From: an uncultured Gammaproteobacteria bacterium
Lineage (GTDB): Bacteria; Pseudomonadota; Gammaproteobacteria; HK1
Reading direction: 5' to 3'
Assembly: GCA_958295465.1 (NCBI GenBank)
Contig: OY282353.1
Location: 2,347,001-2,411,000 of the forward strand
DNA length: 64,000 bases
The position numbers and the translations under genes are program-made. A model generated the notes under the pieces. It saw only the letters and a program-made list of their open reading frames with translations, did no database searches and had not been told where the DNA came from. Of this stretch, positions 54,675 through 63,937 are shown in pieces (within the stretch, counting starts at the first letter, position 1; every line of letters starts with the position of its first letter).

Positions 54675-56281
54675 TGGCGCATCCGGACGGCTCCGGCGTC
54701 TGCGCGCTTCTCTGTCGAAGCGCCGTCCTGTGGCTGGCCACGGCGATTCCGGCTCTTGCCTACGAGCACGGCGATTCCCGGGTGGCCTTTCTCGACTACG
54801 CCGACGACGTGGTCGAGCGCAACCGGGGAGAGCAGCGGCCGTTCTTCCTGTTGTTCTCGGCCGAGTGGTGCCACTGGTGCCACGAGTTCGCCGAGCGCAC
54901 CCTCAGCCGGGAAGAGGTCTACGCCTACCTCAACGAACACTTCGTCAACGTCTTCATCGACGCGGACATCCACAACGCCGCCTACGTGAAGTACCGGGCC
55001 AGCGGCCTTCCGTTCATCGCGTTTCTCAATCCGGACGGCTCGATCCACTTCAGGTACTCGGGCACGCTCTACGGCGAGCAATTCATCGACGTGCTGCGCG
55101 ACATCAGGAAGACCATCGAACAGGGGGTATCGATCCCCGGCCAGGACGTCGCCTTCGAGCCCTACGTCCCGCCGGAGACCCTGGACGTTTCGGATCTCGC
55201 TGCGCTTTCGCGGGATTTCAGCGCCGGCATCCTCGAGAACTTCGATCCGGTGGAGCACGGGTTGGGCCGGGGCGAGAAGGCCATCCTGCCCCGCACCTTC
55301 CTGTATCTCCTGGAGCACACCGCCGGCGAGGAACGCCAGGACGTCATCAGTGGCGTGGGAAGGACCATGGAGCGGGCGATCGACGCCATCTACGATCCTG
55401 TCGACGGAGGCTTCTTTCGTTACGCCGAGACCCGGGACTGGCAGGTTCCCCACTACGAGAAGATGGCCGATCTGAATGCCGGGGCGGTGGTGGTGTTGCA
55501 CCGGCTCGACGGGTTGTCATCGTCACCCGCCCTGGCGCGGGCCGGAAGGCATACCACCGGGTACCTCCAGTCGACGCTGTACGAGCCGGGGCTGGGCGCG
55601 TTTCTCAGCTTTCAGGAAGCGGACACGCGCTATTTCCGGCTCGATGCCGGCGACCGCGCGGCAACACCACCGCCCGAGGTGGCCGGCAAGATCTTTACCG
55701 ACCGGCTCGCCGGCACCCTGGACCACCTGATCGACGTGCTTCCTCATGCGGCCGACGAAACCCTCGAGCGCCGGGTGGTACGGTCCCTGGAGTTTCTTGC
55801 CTCGATGATCGAAGGGATGGGGCTTCGGCGCTACTATCGACTGGCCGGCGGCAAATGGGAGAACGACGGCCTCCCGCGCGACCACGCGCTGGTGGCGCTG
55901 GTGTTCCAGAAAGCGTCGCGGCGTTTCTCCGAGCCGCGCTACGCGCGTATCAGCCAGGCGTTGGTCGAATCGTCCATCGAGCGGTTCTACGACGCCGAAC
56001 GAGGGATATTCGTCGATCCCGGCTTCGCAGGAGATGACGGCATCGAGTATCTGATGGAGCTGAACGCGCTGCTTGGGCTCACGATGATGCGGTTGGATGA
56101 AGATGGATACCGGCAGAGATGGGACGTGGTGGAATCGCTGATGACGTATTTCTCGGGCATCGGTGCGCTGCTCGACGAGCGGCTGTGGGAGTCGAGCGAC
56201 TGGGAGGTCATGGAGTCCTATGTGCCGTATCTCCGGGCGATCGACGTCTTTCTCGCCCTCGGACCGACGACGGGTGATTGA
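54674..56281 (+). CDS. Secreted DUF255 thioredoxin-like protein
   Basis: This 535-residue protein starts [14 protein letters not shown] with a hydrophobic export segment ([13 protein letters not shown]). The thioredoxin-like domain (residues about 35-155) has the motif [15 protein letters not shown], with two cysteines spaced as CxxC, typical of DUF255/SSP411-like proteins. The rest is an alpha/alpha-barrel-like region with repeated helices ([20 protein letters not shown]). Its role may be redox or folding support of periplasmic sulfur enzymes; this is inferred from position. It overlaps the SCO stop by one base and ends the sulfur operon. Confidence 0.85.
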   Translation: MAHPDGSGVCALLCRSAVLWLATAIPALAYEHGDSRVAFLDYADDVVERNRGEQRPFFLLFSAEWCHWCHEFAERTLSREEVYAYLNEHFVNVFIDADIHNAAYVKYRASGLPFIAFLNPDGSIHFRYSGTLYGEQFIDVLRDIRKTIEQGVSIPGQDVAFEPYVPPETLDVSDLAALSRDFSAGILENFDPVEHGLGRGEKAILPRTFLYLLEHTAGEERQDVISGVGRTMERAIDAIYDPVDGGFFRYAETRDWQVPHYEKMADLNAGAVVVLHRLDGLSSSPALARAGRHTTGYLQSTLYEPGLGAFLSFQEADTRYFRLDAGDRAATPPPEVAGKIFTDRLAGTLDHLIDVLPHAADETLERRVVRSLEFLASMIEGMGLRRYYRLAGGKWENDGLPRDHALVALVFQKASRRFSEPRYARISQALVESSIERFYDAERGIFVDPGFAGDDGIEYLMELNALLGLTMMRLDEDGYRQRWDVVESLMTYFSGIGALLDERLWESSDWEVMESYVPYLRAIDVFLALGPTTGD

Positions 56282-56305
56282 CCGTCCGCGGGGCTGGTCG
56301 GAGCA

Positions 56306-56331
56306 CGACCGCACCGGCGGTCGCCATTCGC
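56306..56331 (+). repeat. REP-like palindrome, second copy
   Basis: A 26-bp sequence starting CGACCGCACCGGCGGTCG and ending CCATTCGC matches 19750-19775 at 25 of 26 positions. It lies between the DUF255 gene and the epimerase start. Confidence 0.65.
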
Positions 56332-56361
56332 AATGAAGTCTCCCGCCCGACGAGCGATACG

Positions 56362-57033
56362 TTGAACGACTTCCGGATCGCACCATCGATCCTGTCGGCG
56401 GATTTCGCCCGCCTCGGCGAAGAGGTCGACGCGGTGCTCGCGGCCGGCGCCGACTTCATTCACTTCGACGTGATGGACAACCACTACGTCCCGAACCTGA
56501 CGATCGGTCCGCTGGTGTGCGAAGCGCTTCGCCGTCACGGGGTGAGCGCCGGCATCGACGTGCATCTGATGGTGAAGCCGGTCGATCGGATCATCCCGGA
56601 TTTCGCGGCCGCGGGGGCCACCTGCATCACGTTCCACCCCGAGGCGACCGAGCACGTCGACCGCTCGCTGCAACTCGTGCGTGACCACGGCTGCAAGTGC
56701 GGGCTGGTCTTGAATCCGGCGACCCCGATCAGTGTACTCGACCACGTCCTCGACCAGCTCGACATGGTGCTCCTCATGTCGGTGAACCCGGGCTTCGGCG
56801 GGCAGTCCTTCATCCCCTACGTCCTGGACAAGCTGCGGGCGGTGCGCGCACGGATCGACGACCTGGGCAAGCCGATCCGGCTGGAGGTCGACGGAGGGGT
56901 GAACACCGACAACCTTCACGAAATCGCCGTCGCCGGGGCGGATACCTTCGTCGCCGGCTCGGCCATCTTCGGCGCCGGCGACTACGCCGCGGTCATCGCC
57001 CGGATGCGCGAGATCCTCGCCGAGGTCCGCTGA
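56362..57033 (+). CDS. rpe: Ribulose-phosphate 3-epimerase
   Basis: This 223-residue TIM-barrel enzyme interconverts ribulose-5-phosphate and xylulose-5-phosphate in the pentose phosphate and Calvin cycles. The motifs are [47 protein letters not shown] and [12 protein letters not shown] prefer the TTG at 56362 as start, since the protein then begins [15 protein letters not shown] at the usual length. The longer frame from 56278 would include the REP-like palindrome and 28 unrelated residues. Confidence 0.93.
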   Translation: MNDFRIAPSILSADFARLGEEVDAVLAAGADFIHFDVMDNHYVPNLTIGPLVCEALRRHGVSAGIDVHLMVKPVDRIIPDFAAAGATCITFHPEATEHVDRSLQLVRDHGCKCGLVLNPATPISVLDHVLDQLDMVLLMSVNPGFGGQSFIPYVLDKLRAVRARIDDLGKPIRLEVDGGVNTDNLHEIAVAGADTFVAGSAIFGAGDYAAVIARMREILAEVR

Positions 57034-57040
57034 ACGCATC

Positions 57041-57069
57041 GCGCCTCCTGTCCCTTGCGCCGGAGGCGC
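57041..57069. terminator. Bidirectional terminator-like hairpin between rpe and soxK
   Basis: A perfect 8-bp stem GCGCCTCC/GGAGGCGC with a 13-nt loop lies 7 bp after the rpe stop, between convergent genes. There is no T-run. Confidence 0.5.
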
Positions 57070-57187
57070 TGTCCGCACGGGGATGCAGGCGGCTTCCACC
57101 CACGTCCCCGCCCTTGTGCGAAGCGAAGGAACGGAAGTCGGACAGGACGACGACGCACCCTCGTCTGCGCCGGCAGAGACGCAGGGA

Positions 57188-57544
57188 CTACTTCAGCACC
57201 GCCGCTCTCCAGGCCGCTTCCTGCTCCTCGGCCTGCATCACCCCGAGCTCGCCCTGTCGCCTTGCCCGATTCGCGAGCTCGACCGCCTTTGCGTACTCGC
57301 CCTTCCTGGCGAGCTTCCTGGCCTGGCGGAGCATCTTCCTGGTGTCGCGCCACTCGAAGCCGGCTTCCGCCGCGGCTCGCCGGGCCACCAGCGCGGCATC
57401 GAAGGCGGCCTTGAACGTCGCCTCGTCGCTTGCCGGAACGGGGGGCGCCCAGCCCCATGCGCCGACCGCAAGCGCGGCAGCCGCCACCGCGGCGGCGGCA
57501 AAGCGCCGATGCTCGCGATCGGACCTCGTGGTTGCGCCCTTCAT
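57188..57544 (-). CDS. soxK: SoxXA-binding protein SoxK
   Basis: This 118-residue periplasmic protein has a signal peptide (FAAAAVAAAALAVGAWGW, cleavage near VPASDE). The mature part is two helices with the SoxK pattern AGFEWRDTRKMLRQARKLAR, GEYAKAVELANRAR and a final GELGVMQAEEQEAAWR. SoxK binds and stabilises the SoxXA cytochrome. Its ATG overlaps the soxA stop by one base (TGATG), confirming co-translation. It is the last gene of the minus-strand sox operon. Confidence 0.85.
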   Translation of the reverse strand: MKGATTRSDREHRRFAAAAVAAAALAVGAWGWAPPVPASDEATFKAAFDAALVARRAAAEAGFEWRDTRKMLRQARKLARKGEYAKAVELANRARRQGELGVMQAEEQEAAWRAAVLK

Positions 57545-58380
57545 CAGTGGCGGCTCCCGGGTCCGTTGAACGGGATCCCGTTGCTCATGTAGGTGTGGAA
57601 GAACTCGAGGTTGCGATACTCCCGGCTCTGCGCCTTGAATGCCGCGGCCCGCAACTGCCGACTGCATGCCGCGTAGCTGCGGTGCAGCGTGGTGATCTCC
57701 CCCCAGGTCTTCCGGTAGACCGGGAAGTGGCTCACCTGACCGAGGGCGGGGCCGAGGAGCTCGGCCCGAAGGAGCATACCGGGGGCGCCGACGTGGCATG
57801 ACGCACAGGAGAAGTTGAGCTGTCCGCGCCTCGAATAATAGAACCTCTTGCCGTCCTCGTAGGCGGCGAGGGCGCGCGGGTCGTCGGTGGGAATCTTCAC
57901 GTCGATGATCTTGCCGCGTGACAGAAACGCCAGGTAGGCGGAGATCTGCGCGAGCGGACCCTTGTAGTACTCGAGCGGCTTCTCGTCGTGCTGCTCGCGG
58001 CACCGGTTGATCGCCCACTCCATCGTGACGACCTCTCCAAGCTCCCGGTCCCAGTGCGGATAGTTCTGGCGGACGCCGGACTCGTAGTCCGGAAAACAGT
58101 CCGCGAGGCTCTTGCCGTTGGCGAACGGCTCGTGAAACAGCTCCTCCCCGGCGTCGATGTCGAACTCGTATTGCGGGAACTCCTCCATCTGCTCCCACTC
58201 CTCCCGGCGGCTCTTGTCGATGGAGTAGATGCCGTTCGCGAAATCATCGAACGGCGTGTCGGGGAAGCGTTGCTCGTAGAAGTTCCGGAATGCCATCAGG
58301 TCGTCTTCCGGCGCCGCCTGAACTCCCCCGACGCCAAGAACCAGGCTCGCGCCGAGTAACGCGATGGGTGCGAATCGCAT
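57544..58380 (-). CDS. soxA: SoxA cytochrome c subunit of SoxXA
   Basis: This is a 278-residue periplasmic protein with signal peptide MRFAPIALLGASLVLGVGGV. It is the single-heme type: C192-A-S-C195-H196 binds heme, C95 and C127 are placed for the disulfide that replaces the lost second heme, and C239 (SYAACSRQLRAAA) is the cysteine ligand/active site. SoxXA attaches thiosulfate to the SoxYZ cysteine. It is followed by soxK. Confidence 0.93.
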   Translation of the reverse strand: MRFAPIALLGASLVLGVGGVQAAPEDDLMAFRNFYEQRFPDTPFDDFANGIYSIDKSRREEWEQMEEFPQYEFDIDAGEELFHEPFANGKSLADCFPDYESGVRQNYPHWDRELGEVVTMEWAINRCREQHDEKPLEYYKGPLAQISAYLAFLSRGKIIDVKIPTDDPRALAAYEDGKRFYYSRRGQLNFSCASCHVGAPGMLLRAELLGPALGQVSHFPVYRKTWGEITTLHRSYAACSRQLRAAAFKAQSREYRNLEFFHTYMSNGIPFNGPGSRH

Positions 58381-58460
58381 CCTGTGGTTCCTCCCTTGCC
58401 CCTCGTTGCACGCGGTGCTTGTTCAACTGCATGCCCGTCGGTCCGCGGTGGTCACGGAGC

Positions 58461-58775
58461 CTATTTGATCGTCGCGTCCGCGCTCGCCTGCTCGCCCATG
58501 TTGTCGACCCAGGCCACGGTGATGGTGTCGCCCTTGTTCGCACCCTTGACCTCGGTGGAAAGGTAGGGGTCTTTCGATACGCCCGGCCCGAGATATGCGG
58601 TCATGACCATCGATCCGTCGAGCGAGACGGTCACGTCGCTGATGTAGTGCGCCGGGATCTTCTTCCCGGTCTTCCGGTCCTTGCGCAACCCGGTCTCCAT
58701 CGGGTGCTTCATCAGGAACTTGACGGTCGTCACGCCGCCCTTTTCCCTCGCGCGAATCTTGATCTTGCGTGCCAT
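58461..58775 (-). CDS. soxZ: SoxZ, set 2
   Basis: This is a 104-residue canonical SoxZ: MARKIKIRAREKGGVTTVKF, a central MKHPMETGLRKDRKTGKKIP, then AYLGPGVSKDPYLS and WVDNMGEQASADATIK. It pairs with SoxY from the gene just upstream and places the SoxY cysteine arm. No signal peptide, as usual. Confidence 0.94.
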   Translation of the reverse strand: MARKIKIRAREKGGVTTVKFLMKHPMETGLRKDRKTGKKIPAHYISDVTVSLDGSMVMTAYLGPGVSKDPYLSTEVKGANKGDTITVAWVDNMGEQASADATIK

Positions 58776-58810
58776 TGTTCAATCCCTCCCGTTGTCGTGG
58801 CTGCGCGGGT

Positions 58811-59254
58811 TCAGCCGCCACATCCGCCGATCGTGACCTTGACCTCCTTGCTGGCGCGGTAGAGCTTGCCGTCGGCCTTGACGACCGCGTGCACCGGAGA
58901 GGTCTTGCCCATCTTGATCCGGGTCGAGACGAGTCCGCCGGAACTTTCGGACAGCTCGAACGACACGGCGAGGGGAGCGGGATTGTGCTCCGCGATGATG
59001 CTCACGGACTCGGCGTTCGCGATGTCGAATTTCACGGTGATGGGAACGACGGCGCCGTTCTCGGCGATGTCGGGCGCCTTGATCCGGATCTGCCCCGACT
59101 CGGTCGTGGTGGACGTGCCGTAGAGCTCGGTCAGGGCATCGTCCTTCGAGGTCGATTCGAACGCGGACCTGGGTCGGGCTGCGAACGCCCGTAGCGGCAG
59201 CAGGAGGAATCCGGCCGCGACACCCAGGCATCGAATGAAGAATCTGCGATTCAT
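58811..59254 (-). CDS. soxY: SoxY, canonical (GGCGG end)
   Basis: This 147-residue sulfur carrier has a Tat signal (MNRRFFIRCLGVAAGFLLLP) and ends in KVTIGGCGG, with the carrier Cys145 on the flexible arm. Sulfur intermediates are bound there during thiosulfate oxidation. It precedes soxZ in the operon. Compared with the carrier at 48777-49247 it shares the fold but differs widely, and only this copy has the full GGCGG arm. Confidence 0.94.
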   Translation of the reverse strand: MNRRFFIRCLGVAAGFLLLPLRAFAARPRSAFESTSKDDALTELYGTSTTTESGQIRIKAPDIAENGAVVPITVKFDIANAESVSIIAEHNPAPLAVSFELSESSGGLVSTRIKMGKTSPVHAVVKADGKLYRASKEVKVTIGGCGG

Positions 59255-59299
59255 GGCTCCGTACCTCTCATTCCCTGTCGTCGCCGGTCCGTTGGCGGC

Positions 59300-59662
59300 T
59301 CAGAGCGAATGGACATACTCGACGACCTTGTCGATTTCGTCTTCGGTGAGGATCTCGTGCCTCCCGAAGGGCGGCATGAGCGATTGCGGGTTGATTTTCG
59401 TCGCATCCCGGATTTGGAGGCGCAGCTCGATCTTGTCGGGGAAACGCGCCTTCATCCCGACGAGCGGCGGCCCGACGGTGCCTGCCAGCGTGGCCCCGGC
59501 CATGATGTGACATGCGATGCAGTTGCCCTTGCGGCGGTCGAACGCAATCTTCCGCCCTTCCTCGATCATCGACGCCGCGGTCGCGTCCGGCACCGCCCCC
59601 GGCCCTCCGCCGAACGTCGCGGCGAGTGCGGCGGCAAGCACCGGCGTTGCGACTCTAGCCAT
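59300..59662 (-). CDS. soxX: SoxX cytochrome c subunit of SoxXA
   Basis: This is a 120-residue periplasmic monoheme cytochrome. The signal peptide is MARVATPVLAAALAATFGGG. The heme motif is C48-I-A-C51-H52 and the distal ligand is probably Met96 in SLMPPFGRHEILT. It forms the SoxXA complex with SoxA, accepting electrons when thiosulfate is joined to SoxYZ. It is the first gene of the minus-strand operon soxX-soxY-soxZ-soxA-soxK. Confidence 0.93.
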   Translation of the reverse strand: MARVATPVLAAALAATFGGGPGAVPDATAASMIEEGRKIAFDRRKGNCIACHIMAGATLAGTVGPPLVGMKARFPDKIELRLQIRDATKINPQSLMPPFGRHEILTEDEIDKVVEYVHSL

Positions 59663-60018
59663 GATGATCGTCTCCGTGGGTCATTGTCATCGACGGACCT
59701 CACCTTCCTGCCGGCGGAGATGTCCCCGGATTGAGTGGCTTCCTCGCCCGATACCCGGCCAAATGATATGGCGTTGCACCCGGTGAGCGCATCCCAAGCG
59801 GGACCGAATCATTGTAAACCAGGAGGGAGGCGACGATCTTCATCGAGGAATGCGCCCCGGGTCAGTCCCGTAGCATCGGGTTCAGCACCTCGTCCCTGAT
59901 CAGCGTACAGCATGGGCAGTCCGCAGGGCACGCTCGCGCATCGTCTCGATTGCCCCGCGGGCGCGATCACGAACCGACTCCTCGGCGCCGAACTGATCGC
60001 AGGGCTGCACGATGTCGC
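59663..60018. promoter_or_regulatory. Upstream region of the sox operon
   Basis: This 356 bp contains no credible gene on either strand. It should hold the soxX promoter on the minus strand. It includes a short AT-rich stretch around 59805-59825. I could not assign promoter boxes with confidence. Confidence 0.35.
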
Positions 60019-60222
60019 TCACGAGCCGGTTCGCCAGGATTCGAACTCGTCCGTATCCCCGCTTTCACCGGCCGCGTATCCTGCCTCGTAGGCTTCGGTG
60101 ACGCGCTGCTCCTCGCGTTTGGGATTCCCCATGAACCCGCCGACCCATCCCTGGATGTACTCCGGATCGACGTTCGCCTTCTGCATGCGATCCACGGTGT
60201 CGTAGTAGAGCTTGTGATCCAC
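60019..60222 (-). CDS. 67-residue conserved small protein
   Basis: This starts at GTG 60222 behind a GGGAGG site (VDHKLYYDTVDRMQKANVDP). It continues EYIQGWVGGFMGNPKREEQR and VTEAYEAGYAAGESGDTDEF. The protein is acidic, has no signal or membrane segment, and a pattern I associate with small proteins in sulfur-oxidising gammaproteobacteria. The longer frame upstream has no conserved sequence. Function unknown. It is transcribed towards soxX but separated from it by 356 bp. Confidence 0.7.
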   Translation of the reverse strand: MDHKLYYDTVDRMQKANVDPEYIQGWVGGFMGNPKREEQRVTEAYEAGYAAGESGDTDEFESWRTGS

Positions 60223-60531
60223 TCGTCCCTCCCGTCCACGGATTTGGCCACCATCGGCAACGCAGCCGGTTCGGTGGCAGATGCGCACTCGCCACGCGAC
60301 AAGTCTAGGAGCCTGGAACAGCGCCCGGCAATATTCCCGTTCGGATACGGCTCCCGCCCTGGTGCCGTCCACGGCTGGATGCGGCCGCGGGCTCGCGCCG
60401 GCCGGGAACGCCCTTCTCGTTCAAGGCCGGAAGGGCGCGGACGATGCGTTTGAAGTCCGCGTCGTGGTGCGGCGAGGATCGACCCGAAATCGACTGCACA
60501 CGGTGCGGTCCTGCGACGAGGCCACTTTGGA
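60223..60531. promoter_or_regulatory. Divergent intergenic region
   Basis: This 309 bp lies between the small protein (minus) and the flavin reductase (plus). No credible gene is seen. It should contain promoters for both directions; no specific site could be assigned. Confidence 0.3.
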
Positions 60532-61539
60532 ATGTCCTTCACCGTCGAGCTTCATCCCTCCGGTCATCGGTTCGAGGCCGAGCCCGGGGAGACGGTTCTG
60601 GAAGCCGCGCTGCGGGCGGGACGATCGCCCGCGTTCGGCTGTGCCAACGGGAGCTGCGGGGAGTGTCGGGCGCGGGTGATCGCCGGAGAAGTCGATCGAG
60701 TCCGTTTCCACGACTACTTCATCACGGAAGCCGAAAAGCAGGCTGGGTACGCGCTACTTTGCTCGGTCGCTCCCCGCGGCGATCTGGTGGTGGAATCCAC
60801 CGAGGCGTCGGGAGTCGAGGACATCGCGCCGCAGCGCGTGCGCGCGAGGGTGACGCGGATTGAAACCGCCTCGGACGACTACGTGGTGGTGCACCTCAAG
60901 GTCCAGCGTGCGCGGGTGATGCGCTATCTGTCCGGCCAGCGCGCGACGGTGCGATTCGAGAACGTTCCGCCCCGCGAGTCATGGCTCGCGAGCTGCCCGT
61001 GCGACGCGGTGAACATGAGGTTCCACGTGCGCCGCGCCGCCGCGGATCCATTCGCAAGCTTCGTGTTCGGCACGCTGCGTCGTGGTGTCAGGGCGATCGT
61101 CGAGGGGCCAACGGGGCGCTTCGTGCTCGACGACGAGTCTCCGCGCGAGCTTCTCTTCCTTGCCTGCGACACCGGGTTCGCGCCTGTCGAAAGCCTGATC
61201 GAACACGCCATCAACCTCGAGCTCGAAGTGCCGATCCGATTGATCCGGGCGGTGCGGGGACGGGGTTTGCCGTATCGCCACAACTACTGCCGCGCGTGGG
61301 CCGACGCTCTCGATGACTTCCACTACCGGGTCGTCGAGACGCCGAGTGGTGGCGAGTCGTGGCACACCCTCGCGACGCGGGTTCTCCAGGCGGCGTCCTG
61401 TCCGGCACCGGGCCTCGATGGAGTGGACGCGGTGGATGCGTACGTTGCCGGACCGGCCGGGTTCACCGATGCCTGCCGGCGCCTGTTGCTCGAAGGCGGA
61501 GTTCCCGAGGGGCGGGTGAAGACCGATTCGCTCGACTGA
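60532..61539 (+). CDS. 2Fe-2S/FAD oxidoreductase (ferredoxin reductase family)
   Basis: This 335-residue protein has an N-terminal plant-type ferredoxin domain with CANGSCGECRARV near residue 37 and a fourth Cys in YALLCSVAP. It is followed by an FAD/NAD(P)H reductase domain: YLSGQRATVRFENVPP replaces the usual RxYS flavin motif, and LFLACDTGFAPVESLIEHAI is the nucleotide-binding block. The architecture is like AscD or phenol hydroxylase reductase components. It transfers electrons from NAD(P)H to an oxygenase or other partner not present here. The flavin motif lacks the standard RxYS/T, so cofactor use is uncertain. Confidence 0.82.
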   Translation: MSFTVELHPSGHRFEAEPGETVLEAALRAGRSPAFGCANGSCGECRARVIAGEVDRVRFHDYFITEAEKQAGYALLCSVAPRGDLVVESTEASGVEDIAPQRVRARVTRIETASDDYVVVHLKVQRARVMRYLSGQRATVRFENVPPRESWLASCPCDAVNMRFHVRRAAADPFASFVFGTLRRGVRAIVEGPTGRFVLDDESPRELLFLACDTGFAPVESLIEHAINLELEVPIRLIRAVRGRGLPYRHNYCRAWADALDDFHYRVVETPSGGESWHTLATRVLQAASCPAPGLDGVDAVDAYVAGPAGFTDACRRLLLEGGVPEGRVKTDSLD

Positions 61540-61645
61540 GGCGCGCATCCAGCCTCGTCCGTGACGACGACCTGGCTTCGCTCGATCAGGGGATACCGGA
61601 CGCCCGCCCCGGCCGCGACACGAGCCGGCCGCCGTCAAGGCTGAA

Positions 61646-63937
61646 TCAGACCATCTCCTGCGGATCGACGTCGACGGACCACCGGACCTTGCGCGCCGAT
61701 GGCAGGGCTTCCAGCTCCGCGATCCACCCCGGCAGGAACCGTTGGAGCGCGGTTCGCGATGCGGCGTCGACGAGGAGCTGTGCGCGGTAGCGCCCGGCCC
61801 GGCGCTCCATGGGGGACGGCGCCGGCCCGAGCACCGAGACGCGGGGGTGCGGGCGCGCCCTCGCGCAGGCCCCGGCGTCGCGAAGGAACGACTGCGTCGC
61901 GTCGCGTTGCAGTGCCTCGGCCCGCACGAGGGCGAGGCTCGTGTACGGCGGCAGGCGGGTGCGGCGGCGCTCGTCGAGGGCGTCCTCGCAGAACTTCCGG
62001 TAGCCGTCGAGCACCAGGGTGCGCAGCAGTGGATGGTTCGGATGGTGGGTCTGGAGCAGCACCCGGCCGGGGCGGTCGCCGCGCCCGGCGCGGCCCGCGA
62101 CCTGAAGCAGCAACTGGGCCATCCGCTCGGTGGCCCGGAAATCGATGCCGAACAGCCCCCCGTCGGCGTCGAGGATCGCAACGAGGGTGACGTTCGGGAA
62201 GTGGTGTCCTTTCGCAAGCATCTGGGTGCCGACGACGACGTCGACGTCGCCGGCGTGCACGCGGCCGAGCACCGCTTCGAGCGCGCCGCGCCGGCGCGTC
62301 GCGTCCCGATCCATCCGGGCGACGCGCAATCCTTCGATCCTCGATTCGAGGGCGCCCGCGACCCGCTCGGTGCCGAACCCGAGGTGGCGCATGTCCCGCG
62401 AGCCGCACTCGGTGCATTCGGCGGTCGGCGTCCGCTCTGCCCCACAGTGGTGGCAACGCAGCCGCCCGTCTGCGTGGTGGAGCACGAGATGCGCGTCGCA
62501 GCGCCCGCAGTCCGCGACCCAGCCGCAGGCATGGCACAGCAGCCGGGGCGCGTAGCCGCGCCGGTTGATGAACAGGAGCGCCTGCTCCGAGCGGGCCTTC
62601 ACCTCCTCGACCGCTTCGATGAGCACGTCGCACAGGCCGTTGTCGAAGGGCCGCGAGCGCAGGTCGACGACGTCGATACGCGGCGGCGAGGCGCCGCCGG
62701 CGCGGCGCGGCAGTACGAGGTGGTGGTATCGGCCGCGCCGGACGTTGTCGATCGCCTCCAGCGACGGGGTCGCGCTGCCGAGGACGATCGGCGCTCCGGC
62801 GTCCCGGGCGCGCACCACCGCGAGGTCGCGCGCGGAGTAGCGGAACCCGTCCTGCTGCTTGAAGGAGAGATCGTGTTCCTCGTCGACGATGAAGAGCCCC
62901 GGCCGCGCCAGCGGCGCGAAGACCGCGGAGCGGGTGCCGACGAGCACGTCCGCGGTGCCGTTGCGCGCATGCGTCCACGCCGAGAGCCGCTCGCCGTCGG
63001 AGAGCCCGGAGTGCAGCACCTCCACGCGGCAGGACAGCCGCGCCTGGAAGCGGGCGAGCAACTGCGGTGTGAGGCCGATTTCGGGAATGAGCACGAGCGC
63101 CTGGCGTCCGCACGCGACGACCTGCTCGATCACCCGCAGGTACACCTCCGTCTTTCCGCTGCCCGTCACCCCTTCGAGCACGAAGGGCCGGAACGTCCCG
63201 AGGCTCGCCCGCAGCGCGTCCACCGTGCACTGCTGATCGGCGTTCAGCTCGGGACGGCCGGCTGCTCCGCTGGTTGTGCCGTCCTTGCCGGTCACGCCGG
63301 CCTTGGCATCCGCACCGGCTGCGCCGTCCCTGGCAACCGTGCCGACTGCGCGCGGTGGATCGTCACGTGGCTCGGCCAGACCTTTCGCAACCAGTGCGCG
63401 CAACGGCCGGCGCCACTCGCGGTGCTCGGCCGCGAGCGCCGCCTCCGAAACACTGCCGCCGGCAAGCATGAGACCGAGCAGGCGCGCCTGCACCGGCGCC
63501 CTGGCGAACGCGCCGGCGCCCTCCCGCCCCGGCGTTTCGGCGAACGCTCGTTCGCCGGCAGCGGTCGCCACGTAGCGCACGCTGCGCCTGGCCTCGGGCG
63601 CATGCCCGAGCCGCAGGAGGCGGGGCAGCGTGCCGGTGACGACGTCACCGATTGGATGCTGGAAGTAGCCGCTGGCCCATGCGAGCAGCTTGAGCGTCGC
63701 CGGATCGAGCAGCGGCTCGGTGTCGATGACCTCACGCGCCCGCCTGAGCCGCGCCACGTCGACCGCGCTCGTCGCGGCGACACCGACCACAACCCCGATG
63801 GCGGAGGTGCGTCCGAACGGCACCCGGATGCGCATGCCGGGCCGCACCGGCGGCGTCCACCCCGGCCGCGGGGGCAGGTAGTCGAACCGGCGCCGGACCG
63901 GCGCCGGCACCGCGACCTGGAGGACAGGTTCGGTCAC
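61646..63937 (-). CDS. priA: Primosomal replication protein N' (PriA helicase)
   Basis: This is a 763-residue PriA that restarts stalled replication forks. The N-terminal 3'-DNA-binding domain (LQVAVPAPVRRRFDYLPPRP) is followed by the helicase core: Walker A GVTGSGKTEVYLRV, DEEH motif IVDEEHDLSFKQQDG. The zinc-binding region has eight cysteines from CHACGWVADCGRCD to CTECGSRD. Motif VI is LQVAGRAGRGDRPG. A low-complexity Ala/Gly/Thr segment of about 30 residues (VARDGAAGADAKAGVTGKDG) just before the core is unusual. The start is GTG at 63937. The gene is intact. Confidence 0.94.
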   Translation of the reverse strand: MTEPVLQVAVPAPVRRRFDYLPPRPGWTPPVRPGMRIRVPFGRTSAIGVVVGVAATSAVDVARLRRAREVIDTEPLLDPATLKLLAWASGYFQHPIGDVVTGTLPRLLRLGHAPEARRSVRYVATAAGERAFAETPGREGAGAFARAPVQARLLGLMLAGGSVSEAALAAEHREWRRPLRALVAKGLAEPRDDPPRAVGTVARDGAAGADAKAGVTGKDGTTSGAAGRPELNADQQCTVDALRASLGTFRPFVLEGVTGSGKTEVYLRVIEQVVACGRQALVLIPEIGLTPQLLARFQARLSCRVEVLHSGLSDGERLSAWTHARNGTADVLVGTRSAVFAPLARPGLFIVDEEHDLSFKQQDGFRYSARDLAVVRARDAGAPIVLGSATPSLEAIDNVRRGRYHHLVLPRRAGGASPPRIDVVDLRSRPFDNGLCDVLIEAVEEVKARSEQALLFINRRGYAPRLLCHACGWVADCGRCDAHLVLHHADGRLRCHHCGAERTPTAECTECGSRDMRHLGFGTERVAGALESRIEGLRVARMDRDATRRRGALEAVLGRVHAGDVDVVVGTQMLAKGHHFPNVTLVAILDADGGLFGIDFRATERMAQLLLQVAGRAGRGDRPGRVLLQTHHPNHPLLRTLVLDGYRKFCEDALDERRRTRLPPYTSLALVRAEALQRDATQSFLRDAGACARARPHPRVSVLGPAPSPMERRAGRYRAQLLVDAASRTALQRFLPGWIAELEALPSARKVRWSVDVDPQEMV

